NCBI RefSeq assembly: GCF_004421005.1
Contig: NZ_CP038026.1
Coordinates: 5,146,001 to 5,210,000, forward strand
Direction: 5' to 3'
Origin: Pseudoduganella plicata
Lineage (GTDB): Bacteria > Pseudomonadota > Gammaproteobacteria > Burkholderiales > Burkholderiaceae_D
DNA: 64,000 nt
The position numbers and the translations under genes are program-made. Below the pieces are notes generated by a model that saw nothing but the letters and a program-made list of their open reading frames with translations, was not told where the DNA came from and did no database searches. Position 1 is the stretch's first letter. The number at the start of each line of letters is the position of its first letter. Shown here piece after piece: positions 15,030-22,823 of the stretch.

Positions 15030-16648
15030 TGTCCCTCCTGGCCGGCGTCGGCCTGCGCGTGCCGCATTACCGCGCTTTTCTCGACAACCGGCCGGCCGTC
15101 GGCTGGCTGGAAGTCCACACGGAAAACTACCTTGCGCCGGGCGGCTGGGATGCCCACGTGCTGCAGCGGTTGCGGCGCGACTATCCGATCGGCCTGCACG
15201 GCGTGGCGCTGGGGCTGGGCTCGGCGCATGGCATCGACGAGCGTCACCTGGCCCGCGTACGCGACCTCGTCGGGCGTACCGAGCCGATGCTGGTGTCGGA
15301 GCACCTGAGCTGGGGCGCCGTGCCGGGCCGCCACCTGCACGACCTGTTGCCCGTCACGCTTGACGCGGCAATGCTGGACCTGTTCAGTGCGCGCATCGAA
15401 CGCGTGCAGGACGTACTCGGCCGGCGGATCCTGATTGAAAATGTGTCGAGTTACGTGCGCTTTCGCGGCGACACGATGGGCGAAGCGGAGTTTCTTGCCG
15501 CGCTGGCAACGCGCACGGGCTGTGCGCTGCTGCTCGACATCAATAATCTGTACGTCAACCAGTGCAACCACGGTGAGGACGCGCTGGCGGCACTGGCCGC
15601 CATTCCTGTCGGGCTGGTCGGCGAGTTCCATCTCGGTGGCCACCGCGTGACGCCCGATGCGGTCATCGATGACCATGGCAGCGCGGTGGCGGAAGCGGTC
15701 TGGACCTTGTACGAAGCGGCATTGGCGCGCTTCGGCGCCGTACCGACGCTGATCGAGTGGGATAACGACGTGCCGCCGCTGCCGGCATTGCTGGCGCAGG
15801 CCGAGCGGGCGGAGCGGCTGGCGGCCGGGTTTCCCCGTGCCGCCGTCGTGGCGCCGGAGGGGAAACCTGCTGCGAACGTGGAAACCGCCGCGCTGGCGGA
15901 CCTGCAGCGACGCTTTGCCGATGCGGTGATCGCGCCTCATGGAACGGCCGCCATCGCCGCCGAACTGCGCGCTACCGACGTGGCGCGGCGCATGGCCGTC
16001 TATCGCGGCAATCTGCATGGCAGCTGGCACAAGGCGCTGGCATCGGCCTATCCCGTCGTCAGGCAGCTGGTGGGTGACGAGTTCCTGGCCGCGCTGTCGG
16101 CCGAATATGGCGTTGCGCACCCGTCCGAGGAAGGCGACCTGAATTGTTTTGGGCAGCACTTTGCCGCATTTCTGGACGGTTTTCCGCACGTTGCCGGCTT
16201 GCCTTACCTGCCGGACGTGGCGCGGCTGGAGTGGCTGCTGCACCTGGCGCACTACGCACCGGCAGCGCCCGTGCTGGAGGCAACGGCCTTCGCGGCGCTG
16301 ACGCCGGAACAGTTTGCGGACAGCTGCGTGACGTTGCACCCGGCGGCAAGTCCGTTCGCATCGCGCTGGGCCGTGGTGCCGCTGTGGCAAGCACACCGCG
16401 ACGACACGGCGTTTCCCGCCATCGACGTGCCCAGCCAGGGGCTGGTCTGCCGGCCGGGCTGGCGCGCCGACGTGACGATAGAGGATGCCGCCTGCCATGC
16501 GGCGCTGGCGTCGCTGGCGAACGGCAGCACGATAGCCGCCGCGTTCGACGTGGCGTATCGGCTCGATGCAGGTTTCGATGGGGGCGCCGCATTGCGGCGC
16601 TGGCTGGGGTGCGGTGCGTTCACGGCATTGGAACCGGCAGGGCCGTAG
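15029..16648 (+). CDS. BufB-BufC fusion: MNIO (DUF692) oxidase joined to DUF2063 partner
   Basis: A 539-residue cytoplasmic protein. Residues 1 to about 285 are a DUF692 TIM-barrel MNIO oxidase with the expected metal-ligand motifs: GLHGVALGLGS (His57), VSEHLSW (His92), IENVSSY (Glu137), LLDINNLYVNQCNHG (Asp170 to His181), GEFHLGGH (His201), IDDHG (His216) and LIEWDND (Glu243). Residues about 295-535 are a DUF2063 domain, normally a separate protein (BufC) that presents the precursor to the oxidase. The enzyme would modify Cys residues of the BufA1 peptide encoded just upstream, in a copper-protection pathway. The one-chain arrangement and absence of other buf genes nearby are notable. Confidence 0.9.
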   Translation: MSLLAGVGLRVPHYRAFLDNRPAVGWLEVHTENYLAPGGWDAHVLQRLRRDYPIGLHGVALGLGSAHGIDERHLARVRDLVGRTEPMLVSEHLSWGAVPGRHLHDLLPVTLDAAMLDLFSARIERVQDVLGRRILIENVSSYVRFRGDTMGEAEFLAALATRTGCALLLDINNLYVNQCNHGEDALAALAAIPVGLVGEFHLGGHRVTPDAVIDDHGSAVAEAVWTLYEAALARFGAVPTLIEWDNDVPPLPALLAQAERAERLAAGFPRAAVVAPEGKPAANVETAALADLQRRFADAVIAPHGTAAIAAELRATDVARRMAVYRGNLHGSWHKALASAYPVVRQLVGDEFLAALSAEYGVAHPSEEGDLNCFGQHFAAFLDGFPHVAGLPYLPDVARLEWLLHLAHYAPAAPVLEATAFAALTPEQFADSCVTLHPAASPFASRWAVVPLWQAHRDDTAFPAIDVPSQGLVCRPGWRADVTIEDAACHAALASLANGSTIAAAFDVAYRLDAGFDGGAALRRWLGCGAFTALEPAGP

Positions 16649-16676
16649 CGGCCCGGGCGACCCGCGGCGGCCGCGG

Positions 16677-16976
16677 TTAGTGGAAAGCCCGCAGCACTTT
16701 CGCTTCGCCGTCCCTGTCGCCGTGCAGGCGGCACCGGGCTTCGGTGGCGTCGATCATCCGGGCCAGCTGGGCTTCCTCGCAGCGCTCCAGCTCTTCGTTG
16801 GCGACGGCCAACGCCTGCGCCAGCTTGTGCCGCGCCGTGTGGTACAGGCCGTGATCGTAATGCCCCGTATTCTTCAGCAGTTCTTCCGCGTTCTCGATCA
16901 CCTGGCGCAGGTCGCCGATCAGGCGGTGTTGCGTGACGATTTTCGTATCATGGCCGTTCGTTTCGGAGCCGTTCAT
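16677..16976 (-). CDS. Small helical protein, 99 aa, unknown function
   Basis: Starts at ATG 16976, 8 bases after an AGGAGG site; a longer in-frame start upstream lacks such a site. The product is a charged, mostly helical soluble protein (RLIGDLRQVIENAEELLKNT, then ARHKLAQALAVANEELERC) loosely like the soluble part of ElaB/YqjD ribosome-associated proteins, but without their C-terminal membrane helix. It lies downstream of the S4-domain gene on the same strand, 67 bases away, and may share its transcript. The function is unknown. Confidence 0.6.
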   Translation of the reverse strand: MNGSETNGHDTKIVTQHRLIGDLRQVIENAEELLKNTGHYDHGLYHTARHKLAQALAVANEELERCEEAQLARMIDATEARCRLHGDRDGEAKVLRAFH

Positions 16977-17043
16977 GGTCGTTTCCTCCTGGTTGCTGAT
17001 CTGTAACTGTAACGGTGGCACCAGCGCAGAGGGTTGCGACAGG

Positions 17044-17280
17044 TCAGGCGCCGTCGGCGCCTCCGTCACCGACTACCACGATACGCACATCGCCCAGCGT
17101 GACCTGCTGGCCGCTGCGGATCTTCGCGGTCTTGCGCAATTCCTGCTTGCCGTCGACACGGACCTGGCCGCTGGCGACGATCTGCTTGCCGGCGCCGCCG
17201 CTGTCGCACAGGCCGACCACCTTCAGCAACTGGTTCAGCTCGATATATTCCGATGTTAATTCAAATTCTACTTTTTGCAT
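17044..17280 (-). CDS. S4-domain RNA-binding protein, YbcJ type
   Basis: A 78-residue protein starting at ATG 17280 after a GAGGA site. It is almost entirely an S4 domain: ELNQLLKVVGLCDSGGAGKQI, then ASGQVRVDGKQELRKTAKIR. Small S4 proteins of the YbcJ family bind RNA, probably in ribosome or tRNA metabolism. It is followed by the small helical protein gene. Family assignment is good, biological target unknown. Confidence 0.8.
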   Translation of the reverse strand: MQKVEFELTSEYIELNQLLKVVGLCDSGGAGKQIVASGQVRVDGKQELRKTAKIRSGQQVTLGDVRIVVVGDGGADGA

Positions 17281-17376
17281 TCTATCCTCAGTGAAAACAG
17301 TTGCCGCCCGCTGTTGCAAATAAATACACCTATGTTGTAAATAAGTTACGCAAAGCGGGCGGCATGGACGCCCTTG

Positions 17377-18774
17377 TCAGCCCTTCGCGTCCGGCCGGGT
17401 CATTGCCAGCGGCACGATCCACCCTTCGAACTGCTCCGCCGTGACGAACCCCAGCGCCAGCGCGGCGTCGCGTAACGTGGTGCCTTCGTGCTGGGCTTTC
17501 TTGGCAATTTGCGCGGCGCGATCATACCCGATGTGCGGGGCCAGCGCCGTGACCAGCATCAGCGAGCGTTCCATCAGTTCGCCGATGCGTTCGCGGTTGG
17601 GTTCGATGCCCTGGGCGCAATGTTCGTCGAAGCTGCGCATGCCGTCGGCCAGCAGGCGCGCGCTCTGCAGGAAATTATGCGCCAGCAGCGGCTTGTAGAC
17701 GTTCAGTTCGAAATTGCCGGAAGCGCCGCCCATCGTGATGGCCACGTCGTTCCCGAACACCTGGCAGCACAGCATCGTGATGGCTTCGCATTGGGTTGGG
17801 TTGACCTTGCCCGGCATGATCGAGCTGCCTGGCTCGTTCTCTGGAATGGTGATTTCGCCCAGGCCGGAGCGGGGGCCGGACGCCATCCAGCGCACGTCGT
17901 TGGCGATCTTGAACATTGCAGCTGCCAGCGTTTTCAAAGCGCCATGCGCCGCGATAAGGGCCTCGTGACCGGCCAGCGCGGCAAACTTGTTGTCGGCGCT
18001 GCGGAACGGCAGGTTCAGCCGCTCTGCCAGTTCGGCCGCGATCCTGGTGGCGTATTCCGGGTGCGCATTCAAGCCCGTGCCGACGGCGGTGCCGCCCGCA
18101 GCCAGCTCCAGCACGGCGGGCAGGGCATTGGTGAGCGCTCGCTCCGCATGGTCCAGCTGGGCAACGTAGCCGGAAAATTCCTGGCCGAGGGTCAGCGGGG
18201 TCGCATCCTGCAGGTGGGTGCGGCCGATCTTGACGATGTCGGCAAATGCCTGCGCCTTGGCGTCCAGCGTGGCGCGCAACTGGCGCAGTGCCGGCAGCAC
18301 GTCGGTCGCGACGGCCGTGGCGGCGGCCACATGGATCGCCGTCGGGAAGATATCGTTGGACGACTGGCCCTTGTTGACGTCGTCATTCGGGTGCAGCTTG
18401 CGCTCTTCGCCGCGCACGCCGCCCAGCAGTTCGGAACCGCGGTTGGCCAGCACTTCGTTCATGTTCATATTCGATTGCGTGCCGGAACCCGTCTGCCAGA
18501 CGGCCAGCGGAAATTCGCCCGCGTGCCTGCCTTCCAGGACTTCATCCGCAGCGCGCGTGATGGCGTCCGCCTTGGTGCTGTCCAGTACGCCAAGGTCCAC
18601 GTTGACGCGTGCCGCCGCCCGCTTCACCTGCGCCAGCGCGGCGATCAGCTCCGGCGGCATGCGTTCCGTGGAGATGTGAAAGTGGTGCAGCGAGCGCTGC
18701 GTCTGGGCGCCCCACAGCCGGTCCGCCGGGACGTCGATCGGGCCGAAACTGTCGCGTTCGATTCTGCTTTCCAT
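17377..18774 (-). CDS. fumC: Class II fumarate hydratase
   Basis: A 465-residue enzyme interconverting fumarate and malate in the TCA cycle. The start ATG 18774 follows AAGGA by about 6 bases; an upstream TTG is less likely. The superfamily signature GSSIMPGKVNP is at 17797-17829 on the plus map, and GRTHLQDATPLTLGQEF, TGSGTQSNMNMNEV and KGQSSNDIFPTA are also present. Length matches FumC. It is monocistronic, bracketed by the S4-domain operon and the divergent fimV-like gene. Confidence 0.96.
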   Translation of the reverse strand: MESRIERDSFGPIDVPADRLWGAQTQRSLHHFHISTERMPPELIAALAQVKRAAARVNVDLGVLDSTKADAITRAADEVLEGRHAGEFPLAVWQTGSGTQSNMNMNEVLANRGSELLGGVRGEERKLHPNDDVNKGQSSNDIFPTAIHVAAATAVATDVLPALRQLRATLDAKAQAFADIVKIGRTHLQDATPLTLGQEFSGYVAQLDHAERALTNALPAVLELAAGGTAVGTGLNAHPEYATRIAAELAERLNLPFRSADNKFAALAGHEALIAAHGALKTLAAAMFKIANDVRWMASGPRSGLGEITIPENEPGSSIMPGKVNPTQCEAITMLCCQVFGNDVAITMGGASGNFELNVYKPLLAHNFLQSARLLADGMRSFDEHCAQGIEPNRERIGELMERSLMLVTALAPHIGYDRAAQIAKKAQHEGTTLRDAALALGFVTAEQFEGWIVPLAMTRPDAKG

Positions 18775-18859
18775 GAAAATCCTTTGCAATGGTGTTGGAT
18801 TAATAGTGTTTCATTGACACGTTCGAGTGTAGCGCAGCGACGATTTTTGGGTGCGGCAC

Positions 18860-18886
18860 TTAAATAATCCTGAAACGTGCCGTTAT
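18860..18886 (+). promoter_or_regulatory. Possible FliA-type promoter of the fimV-like gene
   Basis: TTAA (18860-18863), 15 bases, then GCCGTTAT (18879-18886) resembles the sigma-28 pattern, 28 bases before the ATG at 18915. The match is weaker than at the yjfB and fliT sites and could also be read as a sigma-70 region. Confidence 0.3.
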
Positions 18887-18914
18887 AGACTTACGTTCAG
18901 GAAATAATCCAGCC

Positions 18915-20441
18915 ATGTCCAAGCTCACTTCCACCGCCGCCATCGTTCTCGGGATCGCCGTCGCCGGCGTTGATGCCGCCGAGCTGGGCGAAGCCAACGT
19001 GCGTTCGCATGTGGGGGAACAGCTGGTTGCGGACGTCGAGCTGGTCGACCTGACCCCGCAGGACCTGGCCGACCTGCAGGTGCGCCTGGCCAGCCGCAAC
19101 GTGTTCCAGGGCGCGAACGTGTCGATGAGCCCGGCGCTGGCCGGGATGAACATCACGATCGCGAAACGCGACGCGCGCCGCGTATTGCACCTGACGACCA
19201 GCGCGCCCATCCAGTCGGAAGTGCTGCATCTGTATTTCGAGCTGACGAGCGCCGGGCGCCAGAGTGTGCGCGGCGTGTCCTTGTGGCTGCGTGCCGCGCC
19301 CCCGGCACCGCCCGCGCCCACACCGGTACCGGCGGCGCAGCCGACCAGGGTCGCGGGCGCGCCGGTCGTGTCGTCGGCGCCCGAATCCTCCCCGCGGTCC
19401 CGTCCGTCCGGTATCGCGATACAACTTGCCACCGCCGGGACGCCGGGGCGGCAGGCAACCAGGGCCGAGGCGGAGCTGATGGGCGCCGTCGAGCGCGCGT
19501 TCGCCGCGCGGTCGGCCGGAAAGACGGCAGCACCGGCGCCAGCGCGTGCCGTGCCGGCGGTTGGAGCAACGGTAATCGAAAAGCCCGCATCCACGCCGAT
19601 CAAGGCCGTTGAGAAGCCGGTGCCAGCCGTTCATAAAATTGTCGAGAAGCCTGCACTGGCCGATCATAAGGTCACTGAAAAACCCGCGCCCGCGACCGCA
19701 AAGGTCGCCGGCAAGACCTCACCCGCGCCGGCAAAGCCCGCGGAAAAGCCGGCAGTATCGATCGTGCCGCCGCTGCCTGTCATCGCGAAGCCGACGGAGC
19801 CGGTCCCGGTCGGGCCGGCCGCGGACAAGGCATTACTCAAGAAGCTGGCCGAGCTGGAAGCCAAGCTGAAGTCGCTGCAGGCGGCGGTGGCGAAAAATGC
19901 GGCTGCGCCGCCAGCGGCTGCCGCACCGGCCGCCGCACCGGCCACAACTAGGTCGCCGGATACCAAAGCGCCGGCACCGGCCGCTGCGGCGCCGGCCGCC
20001 GTGCCGGCGAGCCACGTCGAGCAAAGCGCTGCGGTCGTCACGGCAACGGAGCCGCCGGGCCGCACAGCGGCCGGCAAGATCACGGATGCGCGTGCGGACA
20101 AGGCAGCGCTGGACAGGGAGGTTGCGTCGACAGCTGCGGCGGCGCGCGAAGCCGGCCAGCCGGCCGCACCCGCGCCCGCGCCGGAGGTAAGGAAAGCGGC
20201 GCCGCCGCCCCAGGAGCCCGTCAAGGAGAAGAAGATGTCGCGGCCGAAGGTGCTGACGATGATCGCTGCCGGCAGCGTGGCACTGCTGCTCGTCGTCGGC
20301 GTCATCGTCCATCTGGTGCGCCGCCGCAAGGCGAAACAGGCCAGCGCGCAGATCAAGGTGTGGCAGAGCTGGCGCAAGAAGGCCATTGCCGAGGCGGCAA
20401 CGGCGGAAGAGGAAGCGCCCGCCGAAGCCGGGGCTGCCTGA
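18915..20441 (+). CDS. FimV-like peptidoglycan-associated membrane protein
   Basis: A 508-residue protein. A signal-like N-terminus (AIVLGIAVAGVDAAE) precedes a FimV-type N-terminal domain (about 21-125): LGEANVRSHVGEQLVADVELVD style, then VLHLYFELTSAGRQSVRGV. A long Pro/Ala/Lys-rich region (130-440) contains a short coiled coil (LLKKLAELEAKLKSLQAAVA), and one membrane helix (about 450-470) is followed by a charged cytoplasmic tail. FimV-family proteins organise polar pili and chemosensory assemblies. This version lacks the large TPR C-terminus of true FimV, so it is a relative rather than the orthologue. Confidence 0.7.
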   Translation: MSKLTSTAAIVLGIAVAGVDAAELGEANVRSHVGEQLVADVELVDLTPQDLADLQVRLASRNVFQGANVSMSPALAGMNITIAKRDARRVLHLTTSAPIQSEVLHLYFELTSAGRQSVRGVSLWLRAAPPAPPAPTPVPAAQPTRVAGAPVVSSAPESSPRSRPSGIAIQLATAGTPGRQATRAEAELMGAVERAFAARSAGKTAAPAPARAVPAVGATVIEKPASTPIKAVEKPVPAVHKIVEKPALADHKVTEKPAPATAKVAGKTSPAPAKPAEKPAVSIVPPLPVIAKPTEPVPVGPAADKALLKKLAELEAKLKSLQAAVAKNAAAPPAAAAPAAAPATTRSPDTKAPAPAAAAPAAVPASHVEQSAAVVTATEPPGRTAAGKITDARADKAALDREVASTAAAAREAGQPAAPAPAPEVRKAAPPPQEPVKEKKMSRPKVLTMIAAGSVALLLVVGVIVHLVRRRKAKQASAQIKVWQSWRKKAIAEAATAEEEAPAEAGAA

Positions 20442-20480
20442 GCCGTCCATTGCCGGTCTGCTCCCCCGGCAGACATGAAA

Positions 20481-20508
20481 AAAGCGCCCCATGGGCGCTT
20501 TGTTATTT
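20481..20508. terminator. Bidirectional terminator between fimV-like and fliT-like genes
   Basis: Perfect 9-base arms AAAGCGCCC (20481-20489) and GGGCGCTTT (20493-20501) with loop CAT, flanked by an A run upstream and TGTTATTT downstream. It would serve both convergent genes. Confidence 0.8.
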
Positions 20509-20520
20509 CAGCAACGGATC

Positions 20521-20787
20521 TCAGCCGTTCAGCTGGCCCATCCATGGCTCCGTCACGTCGCGCACGGCGCGGTCGTTGGCGAGAATCTGCCTGAGCAGGT
20601 CGATCTTGCGCTGGCGGGCCGAACCTTCCAGCTTGGGCACGCCGCCAATCGCGGGCACGGCAGCGGCTGCACACTGATTTTCCAGCCGATCCAGGCCATT
20701 CCAGTCGCCCATCTGCGCCGCCACCGCCATCTTGCCCGTCAGGCCGGCAATGTTTTCGTACATGGAGAGAACTTCGGTGGAGGTCAT
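20521..20787 (-). CDS. fliT: FliT-like flagellar chaperone, 88 aa
   Basis: A short helical protein (SMYENIAGLTGKMAVAAQMG, DWNGLDRLENQCAAA, then RQRKIDLLRQILANDRAVRD) with the layout of FliT, which escorts the filament cap FliD and modulates FlhDC in flagellated bacteria. The length is slightly below the usual 100-120. A candidate FliA promoter lies 43 bases upstream and a GAAGG site precedes the ATG, both consistent with a late flagellar gene. No other flagellar structural gene is in the window, so the assignment rests on sequence pattern and promoter. Confidence 0.6.
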   Translation of the reverse strand: MTSTEVLSMYENIAGLTGKMAVAAQMGDWNGLDRLENQCAAAAVPAIGGVPKLEGSARQRKIDLLRQILANDRAVRDVTEPWMGQLNG

Positions 20788-20829
20788 GATCAGCCTTCAA
20801 AAACGTCGATGGAGTACCGCTTGTCTGGA

Positions 20830-20856
20830 TTAACGTCAGGCGTGAGCGGAACTTTA
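20830..20856 (-). promoter_or_regulatory. Candidate FliA (sigma-28) promoter of the fliT-like gene
   Basis: On the minus strand TAAA (20856-20853), 15 bases and GACGTTAA (20837-20830) match the sigma-28 consensus TAAA-N15-GCCGATAA with two mismatches. It ends 43 bases before the fliT-like ATG and aligns closely with the site upstream of the yjfB-like gene. Confidence 0.55.
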
Positions 20857-20917
20857 GGGTTTTTGAAAAATATTTTGAAATTCTTTTTGGGCTTGCCCAA
20901 TCGATAACGATCGACCT

Positions 20918-21247
20918 TCAACCCGGCAACGTATACACGTACAGCACAGGCAGCAGCAGCAGGACGAACGCTGCCGCGCCCAGGCTGTTCGCCGCGGCCC
21001 GGTTCCTCACGCGGCGCGTGCAGGCCGAGTACAGCAGGTAACCCGTGCAGGGGACGTGGGTGCCCGCCATCAGTACCCAGGCAACAAAGCAGACCAGGCC
21101 GGGGCCAAAGCCAGGCTGCCCGGAAGGGCCGCGTGGCGCCGTGGCCCAGCCGTGGCTGGCCCATATCATCGGTATGGTGCCAATGGCGATGATGACGGCG
21201 CAGAGAATGGTGCGGAGGTTGGTCGGCGGGGAGGCTGTCGGAGTCAT
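20918..21247 (-). CDS. Small integral membrane protein, 109 aa, unknown function
   Basis: Starts at ATG 21247; the longer frame upstream overlaps the HDOD gene in a different register and is not supported. Three hydrophobic segments are visible (TILCAVIIAIGTIPMIWA, GLVCFVAWVLMAGTHV, AAAFVLLLLPVLYVYTLPG), separated by short polar loops. No conserved motif was recognised. It lies 30 bases downstream of the HDOD gene on the same strand and may share its transcript. Confidence 0.6.
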   Translation of the reverse strand: MTPTASPPTNLRTILCAVIIAIGTIPMIWASHGWATAPRGPSGQPGFGPGLVCFVAWVLMAGTHVPCTGYLLYSACTRRVRNRAAANSLGAAAFVLLLLPVLYVYTLPG

Positions 21248-21276
21248 GCCCGAACTATATCGATGCCAATCAGTTG

Positions 21277-22104
21277 CTATCGAAACATTTCTTCCAGCCC
21301 GGCGCTGAGCTCGTCCAGCGGCGGCATATCGTCGATCAGCATTTCCGTCGTCAGCCCCAGGCTGGCCGCCACGTCCGCGGGGGCGCTTGCCCGTAACTGT
21401 TCTTCGGTTTGCTGTTCCAGCTCGGCACGGGCGCGCCATGCGCCGAGGTGGACGAGGGCGGACAGCCGGTTGACCGGGCTCGTCGCGAGCGGCGTGGGGA
21501 ACGCTTCGATCGCGTCCGAGAATTCGGCAGGGAACTGCCAGCGGCGGGCCAGTTCCGCCCCGACCTCGGCATAGCCGAAGCCCAGCGTGCGTTTTTCGAC
21601 GTCAAGCCGATGCTGGGCCAGCGGCGCTGTATTCGCGTCCAGTGCCTGGGCCTGCTCGGGCGCCGCCGAATGCAACAGGAGTTCGCCGATCGCGTGCATC
21701 ATGCCGATCGTAAATGCCAGCTCCTGGTTGTCGCGCGTCTTCTTTGCCATCCATTTGCCGGCCACGGCCGTGTGCATGCTGTAGCGCCAGAACTGCTTCA
21801 GATCCAGCCCTGTCACTTCCTTGAAGCCATTGACGAGGCCGGAACTGATGACGAGCGTGCGCACGGCAACAAATCCCAGCATCAGTACGGCGTCCTCGAC
21901 GGTACCAATGCTGCGCGACACGTTGTAATAAGCGGAGTTGGCAAGGCGAAGCAGTTTCGCGCTCAGCACCGGATCGAGCGCGACTTTCCGCGCCACATCC
22001 TCGGTGGACACGGACGCCTTGTCGAAACTCTGGATCAGATCCTGCACGACCTTCGGCGCTGTGGGCAACGCGGCTGGGTTATCGAACAATTCCTGCAGTG
22101 TCAT
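21277..22104 (-). CDS. HDOD-domain signalling protein
   Basis: A 275-residue protein made almost entirely of an HDOD domain (about 10-200). Typical segments are visible: LPTAPKVVQDLIQSFD, LDPVLSAKLLRLANSAYYN, SIGTVEDAVLMLGF and FWRYSMHTAVAGKWMAKK, with ARRWQFPAEFSDAIEAF near the end. HDOD domains are HD-like folds lacking full catalytic residues and act in signalling, motility or stress regulation. No output domain is fused. The upstream region has an AGGAGACG ribosome site. Confidence 0.9.
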   Translation of the reverse strand: MTLQELFDNPAALPTAPKVVQDLIQSFDKASVSTEDVARKVALDPVLSAKLLRLANSAYYNVSRSIGTVEDAVLMLGFVAVRTLVISSGLVNGFKEVTGLDLKQFWRYSMHTAVAGKWMAKKTRDNQELAFTIGMMHAIGELLLHSAAPEQAQALDANTAPLAQHRLDVEKRTLGFGYAEVGAELARRWQFPAEFSDAIEAFPTPLATSPVNRLSALVHLGAWRARAELEQQTEEQLRASAPADVAASLGLTTEMLIDDMPPLDELSAGLEEMFR

Positions 22105-22547
22105 CGTGCGTCTCCTGTCTCATGTTGCTTTGAGTAAATACATGGTTGAACTATAGCGGACATTCCGGCCGCGCAGAAGGGCTGTTTGCCTCTCGCCCGA
22201 TGCCACTTTACTGCGGACCGCCGCATGATGGCGCAGGCTGTCGCAGCGGAACGCCCTTGGCCGCGCTCCGGAGCGGGCACACATACATCGTGCGCAATCT
22301 GGACGACTGGTAGACGGCGTCGACATGCGGGCCGATCAGGTGCGGTACCTGCCTGGCCGTGCGTCTGGCTATGACAAGTACCCGGCCGGAATAATTGTTT
22401 GACAATGTTAGGGAGCGTACGGACGGCAATACTTCTCCGCCGTATGATTTCTCCAACGACACGCGCAACCGATATCTTCGACACGCGTGTGCCGGAAAAG
22501 GCGCGGACCAGTGGGGTCCGCCAGCCGCAACATAGAGGAGCTTGACC
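22105..22547. other. 443-base intergenic stretch before csbD
   Basis: Divergent spacer between the HDOD gene and the csbD-like gene. A TTGACA hexamer lies near 22400, but no convincing -10 follows at standard spacing. Open frames on both strands lack start sites and sensible composition. No repeat or RNA gene was recognised. Confidence 0.5.
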
Positions 22548-22757
22548 ATGAACAGCGATCAGATCAAAGGCAAGGCAAAGGAAATCGGCGGCAAAATCCA
22601 GCAGGAAGCCGGCGAGCTGGTAGGCAGCTCGAAGCAGCAGGTCGACGGCCTGAAAAACCAGGCTGAAGGCAAAGTGCAGAAAAAAGTGGGCGACGCCCGC
22701 GATGCAGTGGACGACGCGCTGGACACCAATAGCACGATCGACCGCGGCAACCGTTAA
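22548..22757 (+). CDS. CsbD-family stress protein, 69 aa
   Basis: ATG 22548 lies 7 bases after GAGGAG. The product starts MNSDQIKGKAKEIGGKIQQE and continues with Lys/Gln/Glu/Ala-rich helix, ending DDALDTNSTIDRGNR, the pattern of CsbD/YjbJ proteins. These are small, abundant, largely unstructured proteins of general stress responses; their molecular role is not settled. A perfect terminator follows. Confidence 0.88.
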   Translation: MNSDQIKGKAKEIGGKIQQEAGELVGSSKQQVDGLKNQAEGKVQKKVGDARDAVDDALDTNSTIDRGNR

Positions 22758-22776
22758 CACCGGCCCAGTGCCGTCA

Positions 22777-22807
22777 GCAAAAACAGCCGCTCAGCGGCTG
22801 TTTTTGC
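22777..22807 (+). terminator. Intrinsic terminator after csbD-like gene
   Basis: Perfect 14-base arms (22777-22790 and 22794-22807) around a TCA loop, ending in TTTTTGC. It also lies just downstream of the converging peptidase gene and can work on both strands. Confidence 0.85.
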
Positions 22808-22823
22808 TTGCCAGCCGTGCCGG

